DNA from: Pocillopora verrucosa
Taxonomy: Eukaryota; Cnidaria; Anthozoa; Scleractinia; Pocilloporidae
Length of the DNA: 64,000 bases
Direction of reading: 5' to 3'
Assembly: GCF_036669915.1 (NCBI RefSeq)
Contig: NC_089323.1
Span: 10,754,975 to 10,818,974, forward strand
Of the stretch, positions 32,876 through 44,748 are shown piece by piece; the first letter of the stretch is position 1; each line of letters begins with the position of its first letter. The position numbers and the translations under genes are program-made. The notes under the pieces were generated by a model. The model was not told the origin of the DNA. It made no database searches and worked only from the letters and a program-made list of their open reading frames with translations.

Positions 32876-33790
32876 TATAATAAAGTTCGGATATAACGCG
32901 CGCTGTCATTGGTTAAAAGAGCGTACTCTATAAGAGTTTATAATAAAGTTCGGATATAACGCGCGCTGTCATTGGTTGAAAGAGCGTGCTCTATGAGAGT
33001 ATAGAGCATAGAGCTGAGCTAAAGCTGTTACGCCGTCTGCCAAATTGTACTATGTTCGACCCCTTCCGGGATTTCTTTTAGCTTTTTTTCGATAATTGAA
33101 AGTGAAATTTCGGAACAAGCGAGCCGGCGAGTAGCGACAGAAGTACCAAACAAAGGTTTGTAAACATACCAGACGCCGTAATTTACGTTATTAAAACGTG
33201 AGCAGATACGAAAATCCTCAAAGGGAAAAACAAAATAGACATTCCGAGTTTTAAAGATTTTCACGCTTAGTTAGATTGCAAGCTTACGCACTGTAATACA
33301 AATCAAACACAGCTAACACTCGTATAGTATATAAAGTTCAGTGTTCAAAAACAAAACAGAAAAAAACAGAAATGATGAAAAATATAACCAAACTGGCGTA
33401 ACCTTTCAAATTCATACTAATCATGACGGTGTCTGAGCGAATATGATCATGCTGAAGTCCATCGCGGCTTGCTCATCATGGCGATCTCCGGTCATCACAG
33501 TAAAGCAAGCCTCAGAAACTACATCGGCCGCCCTTCGTGTGAAAAAATTAGAGCTTGCTCTGATATCCTTTCCGATGCGTTGAGTGGAAAGTCACATCAG
33601 TCACTGCACCGAACTATTTTAGTTTGTAAACTATCGCAGATTGTGAACTTTGATGGTTTGACACTTATGACAGTTTTTGTCCTGTACAGCCAATTAGATT
33701 ATTTGAATCATTCTAACAGGGATTCTGATTGGCTTCTCCCTACTCTTCTTTCGTGCTCTTGCCGCTTCCTGCGTGCTCTATAACAGAACA
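32876..33790. repeat. Dispersed noncoding repeat with 61-bp tandem duplication
   Basis: AATAAAGTTCGGATATAACG then CGCGCTGTCATTGGTT occurs twice in tandem (32876-32936 and about 32940-33000), followed by a long AT-rich body. Near 33770 CGTGCTCTATAACAGAACAG then AGCACAGTC mirrors the AGAGCGTGCTCTAT motif at the left. Sequence of this type is, from memory, repeated widely in coral genomes. The open frames in it (33028-33264 minus, 33469-33783 plus) lack recognisable domains. Confidence 0.55.
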
Positions 33791-35587
33791 GAGCACAGTC
33801 AAGGCTTCTCTATTTGTTAATTGGTGAGAGTAGGCGAGAACACAATAGAATAACAATAAAACATGAATTAAGGGGTGAATATCATCTGCTATGCGTTGAG
33901 AAATTTCTCTTAATTAGGTGGAAAAGTCACAAAACTAATGGAATCTCCTGAAGCCCATTGATGTGGATTGTAGAGAGGCGAACAAATCAATTGACAAGTA
34001 GAGAGAACGATAACCAGGCAAACTTTACCATTAGAACTCCTGCAAATTAAACTACGTCTTTTCCGAATAGTCATAACAAGCTAGCTATATATGTTAATGG
34101 AAAGTCCACTGTGGACCTATCACATCCTGCTTTCCAACTTGGTGGTGTTACGTGGAGGGAAAGATCACTCCACTTACACAGAGTCATCGCAAGTCAGTAT
34201 GTGGAAAGTTCAGTGCGAGGGTTTCACTGACAATGAATAGCGAGTTACTGGGGCCTATTTCATAAGTCCATTTTTGCACGAGGGTCAAAGTATTTACAGG
34301 AGTTATGTCGATCGACGATGTAAATGATGTCATCAATAACGCTCTGTTGAGGGGCGTTCAAAATGATAGCCTTTGAAAACCTTTACCGGGACCAATTTGC
34401 ATTATCAACACATTTAATAGAACTAAGTTTTTTGTCATTAATAACAGCCTGTTTTTAACAAGAGTTTAAGAAGTATCGTACAGTGCTTACTTGTAACAGT
34501 ATATCACATTCTCTGTAACACCGTATATTTTATCATCACTCTGGCCTATGGCTTCCTGAGTAAAAAAACCCTCAAAGTCGACATGTTTCCCTTGCATTTT
34601 ATCGCCATTTTCCCCAAGTTTGTGAGCACTTTCTATTAAGATCACTTTTGTTAGCGGACAGATATTGAGCCAAAATGTTGAATGTGTGATGATATCGTTA
34701 ATAATTTTTGCATGTGCTAAAACCCGAAACAGCAAAACGAAACGACCAAACCGTAACGACCGTTATGACCAAAACAAAACCACTGTAATGATCGAGACGA
34801 GTGGATGATAAAAAGTTGACTTCACCTCAGATATTCTCTCGCATTTAAGGATTTTACATATCAAGGCCGTCTCACGAAACTTAATTTTTTCCACCACGCG
34901 AGCAACTGAAACTTTAATTTGACACTTATATGTAGTTTCCAGAACGGAACGCCAGCCTCATTGAATACTGAGGCGTATATGGAAAGAAACAGATTACGGT
35001 ATTCATTGACAACGTCTATGTCCGTGACTCTTTTATTGATTGTTTTTTTTTAACTAAGGTTCCCTCGCCGCCTGATGCTAAGCCGATGGCAATCAAGAGA
35101 TAACTGAATTTCCTGTGAGGTAGATCAGGAGTAGACCATAATCTAAACAAGAAGAATATGACGCAGTTTTCCTTCTCTTTGAAATATGGAAGAAACCAGC
35201 GAAGAACTACCCAATTTTTCTATCGGCATTGACCTTTTATGTCCTGATCCAACAAGCAACAAAAATAAAGCCGAAAAAAACTCCTAAGTAGTTTCAGTCT
35301 TTGACTTTTAAAACCTTTTTTAGTGACACTTGAGTTCATTTGGCTTTGATTTTCTCCATTTTCCCCGTACATTTTGAGCTTTTCATTCGCAGTTGTCGGT
35401 TAACTGGATCAAATGTTCTCGCTCAAACCAAAGTATAAAATGTGGCGTGTCACAGTTTTTGACCAGTCAATAGGGACGTTTGTTTATTTTTTTTTTTGAG
35501 CGTTGTGAGAATTTTGCACTCTATCACAATAAAAGGCTTCTTTGCACAGATCCTTGTCGTCGCTCTGTTATAAAAGAATTTACTCTT
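33791..35587. repeat. Left edge of duplicated FReD unit
   Basis: 34385-34800 is homologous to 42605-43060 (shared TCATTAATAACAGyCTGTTT, TGCATTTTATsrCCATTTTC, AACAAAACGAAAsGACCAAA). It marks the left part of the segmental duplication that carries the FReD genes. No exon was recognised. Confidence 0.6.
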
Positions 35588-35752
35588 GCTTTTAGCTGTG
35601 CGTATATCGAGTTATGGATGCACGCGGGAAGTTTGGAGAGCACTCAAAAAGCTATAGTTGCCCTCGGTTGCGCCTCGAGCTACTCTTACGCATTTTTCGT
35701 GCTCTCCAAACTTCCCGCGTGCATCCATAACTCGATATACACACGCTAAGCA
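35588..35752. mobile_element. Foldback element with a perfect ~39-bp arm pair
   Basis: TATCGAGTTATGGATGCACG continuing CGGGAAGTTTGGAGAGCAC (35605-35643) is the exact complement of 35699-35737. The fold continues outward with mismatches (GCTTTTAGCTGTGCGTA against TACACACGCTAAGC). It is absent from the corresponding place in unit 2, so it inserted after the duplication. Confidence 0.85.
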
Positions 35753-36511
35753 TGAACAAATTCTTAAATTCACTGCAATTTCAATGATCAGTTTATTAAA
35801 CACAAATGTCTTAGCTTTCGCAGTCTGTCTTTCGGAGAATTCTGACTCAAACACATCATCACAGGTGCATCGATTTATCCAAGGTGGAGGCGGAGCTTAG
35901 AAACTGCTTTCCTAGAAAAATTAAGGTTTCCGGCCTCAACATTCAGCGTAAACAAAATTACCTCCTACAACACTACGAAAAGCCGCTCAAAATATCCAGG
36001 GAAACAAATTATTGTACAGTATTGTTCTTTCTGTCTAACTTATCGGGTAATTTTGTTGAGAGCATTTTTTGCAAGATACTTTCTAAATTAGAAAAAGCAT
36101 AACCTTATGTATAACACCATAGTTAACTCCGAAGGAAAATGCGACGTATTGTGTGGTTCTAAAAATTTATATTTTCAAAAATTTTTCATTTGAGACACAA
36201 AACTGGTCATAACACCTTAGTTACCTCCAGGGAAAATAGGAAAACATTGTGTATTTCTAAGACTTCTTACATGTCCCGCTGAAAGTGTTTTGATCAAATA
36301 ATTTGCAGCTTTGTTTAAGAGTTGCCATATACGTTTTTCAAAACATTCTCTGTTTTTCACTGCAGTATTTCGTTTACTGTCATATCCAGTGGTACTGAGA
36401 TGTGAGATCACTCATTAATTAAGATTGAAAAGCAACGAGCTGATGACTAACACAATTAGAACAGTTGGACAGGAAGAAGGACTGTGGCGTATAGAACAGC
36501 GGTTTTGTTTA

Positions 36512-36633
36512 GTAACCATAGTTACAGAAGTTCAAACAGTTTTATAAATTAAAGGAAAGCACGAAAGCAAGTTTTCACTTTTGATAATCTCGGGAACAAA
36601 ACCAAGTACGAAAAACACTGTTTCGCTCAGAGG
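36512..36633 (+). promoter_or_regulatory. FReD-1 promoter module and probable noncoding first exon
   Basis: A 14-bp palindrome GTAACCATAGTTAC (36512-36525), then TTTATAAATT (36541-36550, TATA-like), then about 80 bp ending CAGAGG before GTAAGA (donor at 36634). The partner acceptor is TTATTTATAG at 37602, four bases before the FReD ATG. The same order is found upstream of FReD-2 and, less conserved, FReD-4. The palindrome resembles an RFX X-box (GTNRCC then a spacer). Confidence 0.6.
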
Positions 36634-37605
36634 GTAAGAAATATCTCTGTGAGCTACTTATGGACCAAGCCTTTCTTGCTCAGACTAATTGCGCTGATAG
36701 CAGAAATGATCGAGAAAACTTTTGTGTAAAATTCTGTCAATTCAGCCATACGATGTTTCACATTCTGTCAAAGTTGTTATAAATTTGTTTTTTTTTGTAG
36801 GTTGAAGCTCTCAAATACCACCCGAAAGTCAGAATGCTTGCGACCAGTCTAACTAAGATAAAATCAGGTGATGTTTAATGCTAACTACCATGCTCAACTA
36901 CCATTAGCAAAACGAGCCATAAAAAACTTAGGCCTCTGTACCTTAAGGTTGCTACAAAGTTAATTTTAATTTTAATAATGTGCAATGCTGTTCTATCGTA
37001 TTGGAGAATGTTTTGAGATGAAAAAGGATAAATTGTTAAAAGTTTGTATTTCAGAAGTGATCTGACATCTTTGTCGGTAGCAAGTTTGCAGAAATTTGTT
37101 TCTCGCTCTTAACTTGATTGCCGCAGGTTCAAAGTTAAACTGGCTGAATATAACATATTGATAAACTCCTGTCACCTCCAAAAGTGTGATGTGCTCTATT
37201 CCGTTTTTCTTAGATGCTTTTGAAAATATTATGGCTTATCAGAATAAGATAAAATTTACAAGGAAGAGTAAGAATTTAAAAATACCCCAATACAGATAAG
37301 TTGCGTTACGGCGGTCTATTATTTTCCCTTTTTTGCGCCTTTTGCAGCCGTTAACACACCTTCGAAAATAAATATTTAATAAAAATAAATTCAAACTAAG
37401 GGATGAAACAAGCCTGTTAGCATTATTAACATGACTGAACGAAGTATTTGCCTTCGAGATGTTGGGCTAGTTAAGAGTCCCTTTAAGTAGACAAAGCTGG
37501 CAAATAAATGCTGAACACCTGTCTTATATTTGTCAGGATGATTTGTATTTTGGGACGCTCACTATCAGATTTTTACCTTGAATTTACAATTATTTATTTA
37601 TAGCG

Positions 37606-40355
37606 ATGCAGTTCAAGTTTTCTATTTAACCGATCATTAATATTCTCTATATCTTCCATGGAATTATTCTCCTACCATGCTTCTGTTGCACAGGTGAGTA
37701 TAAATCCCTTTTTAAATTTCTTGTATTTCATCTTTTTGGTGTCGTTTCTGCAAAAATTTAAAATTTAAATAATTTTAAATTTAAAAAATTTTAAATTTAG
37801 AAATCTAAAGCCTTATAAATGTGTTTTATATCTTCCTGTTTGTATTTCGCATGAAATTGTAATGTAATTTATTTAGTTTATACTCAGGGCTCCCATTGAT
37901 AGCAGGTGGCTCTTTAGGGCTTCTGACGGGGCTACCCTAAGGTTTATTTTTATTTTAAATAAAGGCATCCATCCATCAAAACCATGACTCAAACTATATA
38001 TGCTACCTGCTTATCAGAGCAAATGATCTTTAAGCAGACAATCTTTATCTAACTATTATGTCTACTATTATGGAATAGGCGATACAAAAAAAGCCAAATT
38101 TCAAAAAGACCCCATCGCATGCGCATCAATGGTTCAAAATGATAATTTAAACAAATGATTCACAGATATCGTGGTGTGGTAGTGAACGCTGTGAAAATAT
38201 TCTTGATATTTTCCTTAATATTTTCTTTCCGCGCGTTAATTCACAATCAAAGATTGATTTTGTTAAGTTTAATTTTCAAGAGATGACAATCACCTTTAGG
38301 GAAAATTCGTCAGGGTTCTCGTGCAGTAAAGTTTTGAAAGAAAGTGGTCTAATGTGCCTAGTGAAAATGAAAAAGTACCTCGAGTGAGTGGAAACTAAAC
38401 GATATATTTGTTTTGCCTACCACAGACGATGATTGTCGAAACATCATATTCAAGCACCCAATACCAAACATGACCATGAAAAATCACGCGATCAAAAGTG
38501 TAGAGGTGCCCAACGAAGGAAGTTGCAGAGTAATGTGTTATATGGAGCCTAATTGCCTGTCCATCAATATTGGACCTGTTGTAGGAGGAAACCAAAAATG
38601 CGAGTTGAATAACGCCACGGAGGAAAACCATGCTCCATTTCTTCTCGTGAAAAATCAGGGTTGCACATATCTTGCAATCAAGGTAACATTTCACATTCTT
38701 ACGAAACTACGGTGCCAGAAGAGATTGTTTCGTTTTCTTAGGCTAAAGACATAACTTAAGGAAGATCTGCACTATAGCTTACTTTGTTTTGTCAACAGAA
38801 TCTATGCAGCAGCAGCCCATGCTTAAACAATGGCACCTCTCAAGCCGGATTCACCAGTAAAGGATTTCGTTGTGTCTGTCAGGAAACATTCACAGGAGAA
38901 ACCTGCCAAGTTGAAGGTAAAATGGCTGGATTGTGTAGACTAGTCTCTCGTGTAGTACGTGTAGTACGCGAGGAGTTACTCACTAAAGTTTCAAAATTGA
39001 CTTCAAGAACAAAATATTAATCACTGAATGAAAGCTAAAAAGGAAAAGCTACGTACGGTCACTTTAAATGAATATAGCTGGTAGATATTAAGGAAGAAGA
39101 AATGGTATTTGCTAATGTTCAGAATCAAGTTTTATCAGCCAGAGCAACAGTCAGGAAAGCAAACAAAAAGCACTCAATATCCAAACAATTTAAAGTAGGC
39201 GTGTTGTTTTGTTTTTTGTTTTTTTTTTTTTACTGATTTTCAGTCAAAAGAAACTGCGCAGAAATCTACAAATCCGCGGGTAAACCAACTGACGGTGTCT
39301 ACGCCATTAAACCTGATAACTTGCCTGCCTTTGATGTATTCTGTGACCAAACAACGGACGGTGGAGGATGGATTGTGTTCCAGAAGAGACTGGACGGCTC
39401 GGTTGATTTCTACCGCTATTGGAACGACTACAAACGTGGCTTTGGTGACCTGTGTGGTGAGTTTTGGCTCGGACTGGACAAAATTCACCGCTTGACCTCA
39501 GATAATAATAACACGCTGCGTGTGGATTTGGAAGACTTTGAAGGAAACACAGCTTATGCTGAGTATAACTTGTTTGGTGTTATGAGTGAGAAAGACAAGT
39601 ACAAGCTGATCCTTGGTTCTTATTCAAGTAGAACTGTCATTTCGTCTCCTCTATTCTAGTCATTCTAAGAATTAAGGGGGGGGAAGGGGGAGGAGGACAG
39701 GGCTTAGTAATGTAAATATGCTTAAACTATTTTACATCAATAGCTTTGGAAGACAAAGAAGTAACCTCAGCTCATCGCTATGCAATCCTGGACAGCGCAT
39801 ACCGGACGTTGATTAGTCCAAAGGTATTCGCCTGTGAATCATGCGTAGTTAACCTGATCAACTAATCCAAATCTGAGGAGTGTCTCAGCGAACAATTTAT
39901 TGTAATTATTATATTGAGTATTTTAATCCTTACAATATTCGACAAGAATGATAGATATTACTAAGAATGCTTTTAATCCATATCATTATTGTTAAATTAT
40001 ACTTATCCTATATTTTAAGATTTCTTTTGAATTATGAACGGCTCATTGTTGGTCAAACGTAATACTCATAGTGCGGCTCATTTTGTCAGGAAATTCTGGT
40101 GACTCTCTTGCTTTCCATCGCGGTATGCCATTCACCACTAGAGATCAAGAGAATGACGATCGGGGGGATCACAACTGCGCCATTAAGTTCAAAGGAGCCT
40201 GGTGGTACCGTTGGTGTCACCGCTCAAATCTCAATGGCTTGTATCTTCGTGGCAGTCACTCCTCTTCTGGTGATGGAGTGAACTGGTTTCAATGGGAGGG
40301 TTATCATCACTCCCTCAAGAGAACCGAGATGAAAATAAGACCAAAGGATTTCTGA
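37606..40355 (+). pseudogene. FReD-1: PAN-EGF-fibrinogen lectin-like gene with disabling changes
   Basis: Five exons in the family pattern: 37606-37693, 38426-38682, 38799-38916, 39244-39627 and 40090-40355 (88, 257, 118, 384 and 266 bp). Exon 1 encodes the signal peptide but codon 8 is TAA (Gln in FReD-2). In the EGF exon the third cysteine is Ser (NNGTSQAG). The exon 4 donor has A instead of G before GTAGAA. Exon 2 (PAN/apple-like, with [15 protein letters not shown]) and exons 4-5 (fibrinogen C-terminal domain, with [19 protein letters not shown] and [17 protein letters not shown]) are otherwise open. The introns stay very close to those of FReD-2, so the duplication is recent. A downstream start would leave a protein without signal peptide. 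I call it a probable pseudogene. Confidence 0.8.
37756..37976 (+). mobile_element. LINE 3'-end insertion in FReD-1 intron 1
   Basis: About 220 bp absent from the matching intron of FReD-2. Both sides carry CAAAA (37751-37755 and 37977-37981). The right end has GGCTCCCATTGATAGCAGGT, then ACGGGGCTACCCTAAGG, then an A/T-rich AAATAAAG tail, the style of a 5'-truncated LINE tail. The left part is a palindromic AAATTTAAAATT tract. Confidence 0.55.
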
Positions 40356-41351
40356 ACTGTCATGTTTGTGGCACAACAAACAGCACCAACGTAACAAAAA
40401 AACCGAGTGTCTCGATCAAGTATATTCAGCATTAAACAATCACTCTTAAATTGGAGCTTAGTGGAACGTTGTTCAGGGTTTTTCTTGCTTCTTTGTGCGT
40501 GTTTTTCAAAATAGGAACAGTTAATTCTGTAGAATCGACCAGTTAACCAGTAATAATAATAATCATCATAATAGTAATAATGACTTAATCTATATAGCGG
40601 TACATACAAAAAGCTTCTTATCATAGTTGGAAATTGACAGTTAATCATAAGAAGCTCTGAAAAAATGCACCTTAATCTTTTCTCGAAAAACTGAAACCAA
40701 TGGACTCAATTCAAGGTCTATGGGTGAGACATTCTACAGTCTGGGGGCAGCAGCTGAATAGACCCTGTCTCCATAACATTCTAGGTGGGTCCTTGGTATT
40801 CACAGAAGTTATTCTCGAATCTCAATGGCTTGTGTCATCATGGCCATCACGACTCCTATGCTCCTTCTATCTGAGTTATACAAGTTTTGATTCTTTAAAT
40901 TTTTGACGCGTATTTTCACTTGACGGAACACAAAGCGATCACACAGCCTTCATTTTTTCAAAGTCAATATCAGAAGAGTAACCACAGTCGCTAATTCAGG
41001 TCTAGTTCCCTTTGATTTCTATAACGAAACTCCAAACAATTACCCAATGTTTTGACTCTAAAGAACGCTGTCAGAAAAACAAATATTTTAAGTTTTAGTG
41101 TACAATGTAACGTAATGTTAATGATTCTAAAGTGCTTCATATATTGCTTTTATTTGTATTTTTGCCTTGTACTGTTATTGATAAACATATTGCACATTAA
41201 ATCATAAGAACATATTGCACGCTCAAGGTCCATTTTGTAGATATGGCTCATCAGGTGATTATGTTACAAACTAAGTTTGTAGAAATACCAAATGTAAGGA
41301 TAAGTAGGTGAAATCTCTTTTGTTTTATTCCCCCCTAGCCTCGGAGCCATG
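40356..41351. other. 3' flank of FReD-1, homologous to 47255-48030 and 58480-59270
   Basis: Contains the probable 3' UTR and flank shared with FReD-2 and FReD-4, including ATAATAATAATCATCATAAT repeats near 40550 and 47440. No separate gene. Confidence 0.6.
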
Positions 41352-41612
41352 TTAGAATCTTGATATATCAAAAGTGGCGTATTGGATCACTTGTGATCAT
41401 TGGTTTGCAGGCTACAAGAGGACTCCTTACAGCTTTATTTACTTATAAATGATTAAAATCTTTGATACATAAAAAGTTTTCGTTTTAGAATCTTGATATA
41501 TCAAAAGTGGCGCATGGGATCATTTGTGATCATTGGTTTGTAGGCTACAAGAGGAATCTTAACAGCTTTGTTTATTTGTAAACGATTAAAATCTTTGATA
41601 CATAAAAAGTTT
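41352..41612. repeat. 133-bp tandem duplication
   Basis: TTAGAATCTTGATATATCAA ... CATAAAAAGTTT occurs at 41352-41484 and again at 41485-41612 with a few substitutions. The homologous region of unit 4 (59300-59425) has one copy, so the duplication is specific to unit 1. Confidence 0.85.
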
Positions 41613-41648
41613 CGATTTTTCACAATTTGAATTCGATGGGGAACGAAA

Positions 41649-41814
41649 TCAAGAAACCGAGACCGTTCTTTTGGCTCGTTCTGCGGCTATGGCGTCCAAC
41701 ACGTGCAAGGTTTTTAATTTCGACGTGAGTTCGTCCATATCTTTAGGTGCACGCCACAGGTACTGAAGAATCTGCAGGTAGCTTTCCACCATCCACGCTT
41801 TGAAACTCATGGCT
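41649..41814 (-). pseudogene. ADCK5: Orphan ADCK5-like last exon, copy X1
   Basis: Minus-strand exon from an acceptor (TCACTAG, ends 41815) to a TGA at 41649-41651. It reads AMSFKAWMVESYLQILQYLW, then RAPKDMDELTSKLKTLHVLD and ends TVSVS. The position next to the FReD 3' end and its pairing with the Y exons (32507-32690 and 48388-48571) suggest it is the C-terminal exon of the same ADCK5-like gene; the sequence itself is not diagnostic. A decayed copy lies at 59460-59623. Confidence 0.5.
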
Positions 41815-41868
41815 CTAGTGACAACAAGAAATTTGTTAGTGACAGGCTCAAACGATTCACCTTCGTTT

Positions 41869-42076
41869 CACCCTTTACACCCTAACATCAGGATGCATAT
41901 TCTCCATACTGCCCTCTATACATTTCCTAAGATGATGACAGGGAGAATGTTAACAATCAAGAGCATCTTCAGTTGGTGATAATTTCCTTTATTCTCATGA
42001 CCTTAATGTTTGATTCAGGGGCAATAATGTGAGGAGAAATTAGATGTTAGTCATTCTTAAGGGTCAAAGGGTTAAT
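41869..42076 (-). repeat. MITE family A copy, best-preserved ends
   Basis: Left end CACCCTTTACACCCTAACAT, right end GGGTCAAAGGGTTAAT, with the interior strings of family A in reverse complement. It belongs to the duplicated block. Confidence 0.8.
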
Positions 42077-42279
42077 AATCAGCACGGATTAGTTTAGGAA
42101 TGATTTTCGTTTTAAAACCGAATTCTCTACGCCAGATAACTGAATGAACAAATATATAAAGAAATAGTTAAAGAAATAACGAAAAAGATAAAAAGATAAA
42201 TTAACTGAAAAGGCTTTGAAAATACTTCCACAAAAATATCAAAAATTAGCGCGGTTAGACGTTTCGATGTCGTCCTAAA

Positions 42280-42597
42280 CATCACCATCAAGAAAGTTAG
42301 AGTCGGAGTCGGAGTAGTGACAAATGAGTATTAGAGATAAAATAAGCACAATGTTAGCATGATTATGTGAAGAGAGGATGATTACAGCTAACTATGGACA
42401 GGGGTTTCAATGAAAGCTGGTTACCGGCGGTGTCTCTCCTCATATAAGACCTCTCAGTTACCGCCGTCTGTTTAGCCCGTTAGCAGGCTCTTGTGTTTGG
42501 GTTTGTTTAAAAACTATCAGAAGTAGGAATCGAACCTTAGACCTTCGGATTCCGTTTTCCGATGCTCTACTATTGAGCCACAGAGACTCGACGGTGA
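42280..42597 (-). repeat. tRNA-derived SINE-like repeat
   Basis: On the minus strand at 42597-42515: a D-arm-like TGGCTCAATAGTAGAGCATC, an anticodon-like arm TCGGAAAACGGAATCCGA (loop of 8, not 7) and a T-arm with B-box GGTTCGATTCC. The head is followed downstream by a body with GGTAACTGAGAGG and CACCGCCGGTAACC. A second copy is at 48709-48995 (head AGCTCAGCGGTACAGCATCG). It is pseudo-tRNA, since stems are incomplete. Confidence 0.55.
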
Positions 42598-43699
42598 GCG
42601 AGGTCTATTACGAATTTATATGACACGGGGACAATTTGCATTATAAACTCAGTTGATAGAACCTAGTTATCTTGTCATTAATAACAGTCTGTTTTAACAA
42701 GAGTACAAGACCGCAAATTAGGTTTTCGCGCACGATGAGAAGTATCGTGCTACACTTATTGGAACAGTATATTAAATTTTCTGTAACACTGTATATTTTA
42801 TTCTTAGTCAGGCCAATGGCTTCCCTTGCATTTTATGACCATTTTCTCCAAGCTTCTGAGCACTTTCTAGCAAGATCGCTTATGTTAGCGGAAAGATACT
42901 GAGTCAAAATGTTAAGTTTGTGATGATATCGTTAATGATTTCGGCATGTACTAACCCGAAACAACAAAACGAAAGGACCAAAACGAAACAAGGGAAACGA
43001 CCAAAACAAAACGACCTTTATGACCAAAACAAAACCATTACAACGATCGAGCGGAGTGGAGGATGCAATGTCACATAAAATGTAAATTTCACTTCAGATA
43101 TTCTCTCACATTTAAGGCCTTTAGATATTAATTAAGGCCGTCTCACGAAACTTTATTTTCAGCTACCGCGCGAGCAGCTGAAACTATAATTTGACGCTTT
43201 TTCAGGGTTTTTATTAATGTCAATAATTTTCATGAAATTATTTCTTCATCGTGGTTGTCAAGAAAAATGAGAGTAATTTTGACGAAATTTCCCCACGGTT
43301 AACTCCGGAGGAAAATGCGACACACTGAGTAGTTCTAAAAATTCATATTTCCATAAATTTTTCAATTTGAAAGACATAAAACCGATCATAACACTTTAAT
43401 TATCTCCAGGGAAAATAGAACGACATGGTGTAATTCTAAAACTTCTTACAGGTTCCGCTGAAAGTGTTTTGACCAAATAATTTGCAGGTTTATTTAAGAG
43501 TTAGACTTGCCGTAAAAGTTTTTCAAAACAATCTACTGGATTTTCATAGAAGGATTTCATTGACTGTCATATCCAGTGGTACTAGGATGAGTCCAGTCAT
43601 TTAGATTTAAACACAGAAGCTATGATCTGGTGACTGACAACAATTAGAAGAGCTGGACAGGAAGAATGACTATGGCCTAGAAAACAGCGGTTTTGTTTG

Positions 43700-43824
43700 G
43701 TAAACATAGTTACAGAAGCTCAAACAGTTCTATAAATTAAAGGAAAGCACGAAACCACGAAGTTTTTACTTTTGATACACCCAGGAACAAAACCAAGTGC
43801 GAAAAACACTTTTTCGCTCAGAAG
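43700..43824 (+). promoter_or_regulatory. FReD-2 promoter module and probable noncoding first exon
   Basis: GTAAACATAGTTAC (43700-43713; one change from the palindrome), TATAAATTAA (43731-43740), and a splice donor AGAAG before GTAAGA (exon end 43824). The acceptor is TTATTTATAG at about 44745, just before the ATG at 44749. It closely matches 36512-36633. Confidence 0.6.
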
Positions 43825-44748
43825 GTAAGAAATATCTCTGTGAGCTACTTATCTATATATCTTAGACTAAGTCTATCTTGGTCTGACCAATTGCGCTGAT
43901 TGCAGAAATGATCGAGGAAAATTTTGTGTAAAATTTTGTCAATTCGGCCACACGATCTTTCGCATTCTGTCACATTCTTCTGGTCAAAGTTGTTACAAAT
44001 TTGAAATTTTTTAGGTTGAAGCTCTCAAATACCATCCGAAAGTCATAGAATGCTTGCGACCAGTCTAACTAGGATGAAATCGGGTGATGTTTAATGCTAA
44101 CTACCATGCTCAACTACTATTAGCAAAACGAGCCATAAAAAACCTAGGCGTCTGTACTTAAAGTTTTCTACAAAGTAACTCTTCATGTTAATAATGAACA
44201 ATGCCGTTCTATCGTATTGGAGAATGTTTTGAGATAAAAAAGGATAAATTGTTAAAATTTTGTATTTCAGAAGTGACCTAACACCCTTGTCGGTAGCAAG
44301 TCTGCAAAAATTTGTTTCTTGCTCCTAAAGTAATTGCCGCAAGTTCAAAGTTAAACAGGCTGAAAATAAACATATTGATAAACTCCTGTCACTTCCGACA
44401 AGTGTGATGTGCTCTATTTCGTTCTTCTCTGGCAATTTTGAAAATATTATGGCTTATTAGAATAAGATGAAATTTACAAGGTAGAATAAGAATTTAAAAA
44501 AATACTCCAATGCAGACAAATTGCGCTACACCGGTCTATTATATTTTCCTCTTTTTGCGCCTTTTGCAGCTGTTAACACACTTTCGAGAATGAATATTTA
44601 TTTATATATGAAGAAATTCATACTAAGTTTTCTTTGTGCAAGGAATGACACAAGCCTGTTAGCATAACAACATGTTTAAGAACAATTACATAACTGAACG
44701 AGTCTTTGTCTTCTTTTACCTTGAATTTACAATTATTTATTTATAGCG

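Noticed and set aside
34487-34735. Minus-strand ORF of 82 codons considered as another ADCK5 exon
   Set aside because: Its duplicate at about 42820-42900 is not conserved as protein and no kinase motif is visible.
42515-42597. Functional tRNA gene
   Set aside because: The anticodon loop has eight bases and the acceptor stem does not close; the copy at 48930-48995 differs at the head. It is better read as a SINE-type repeat.
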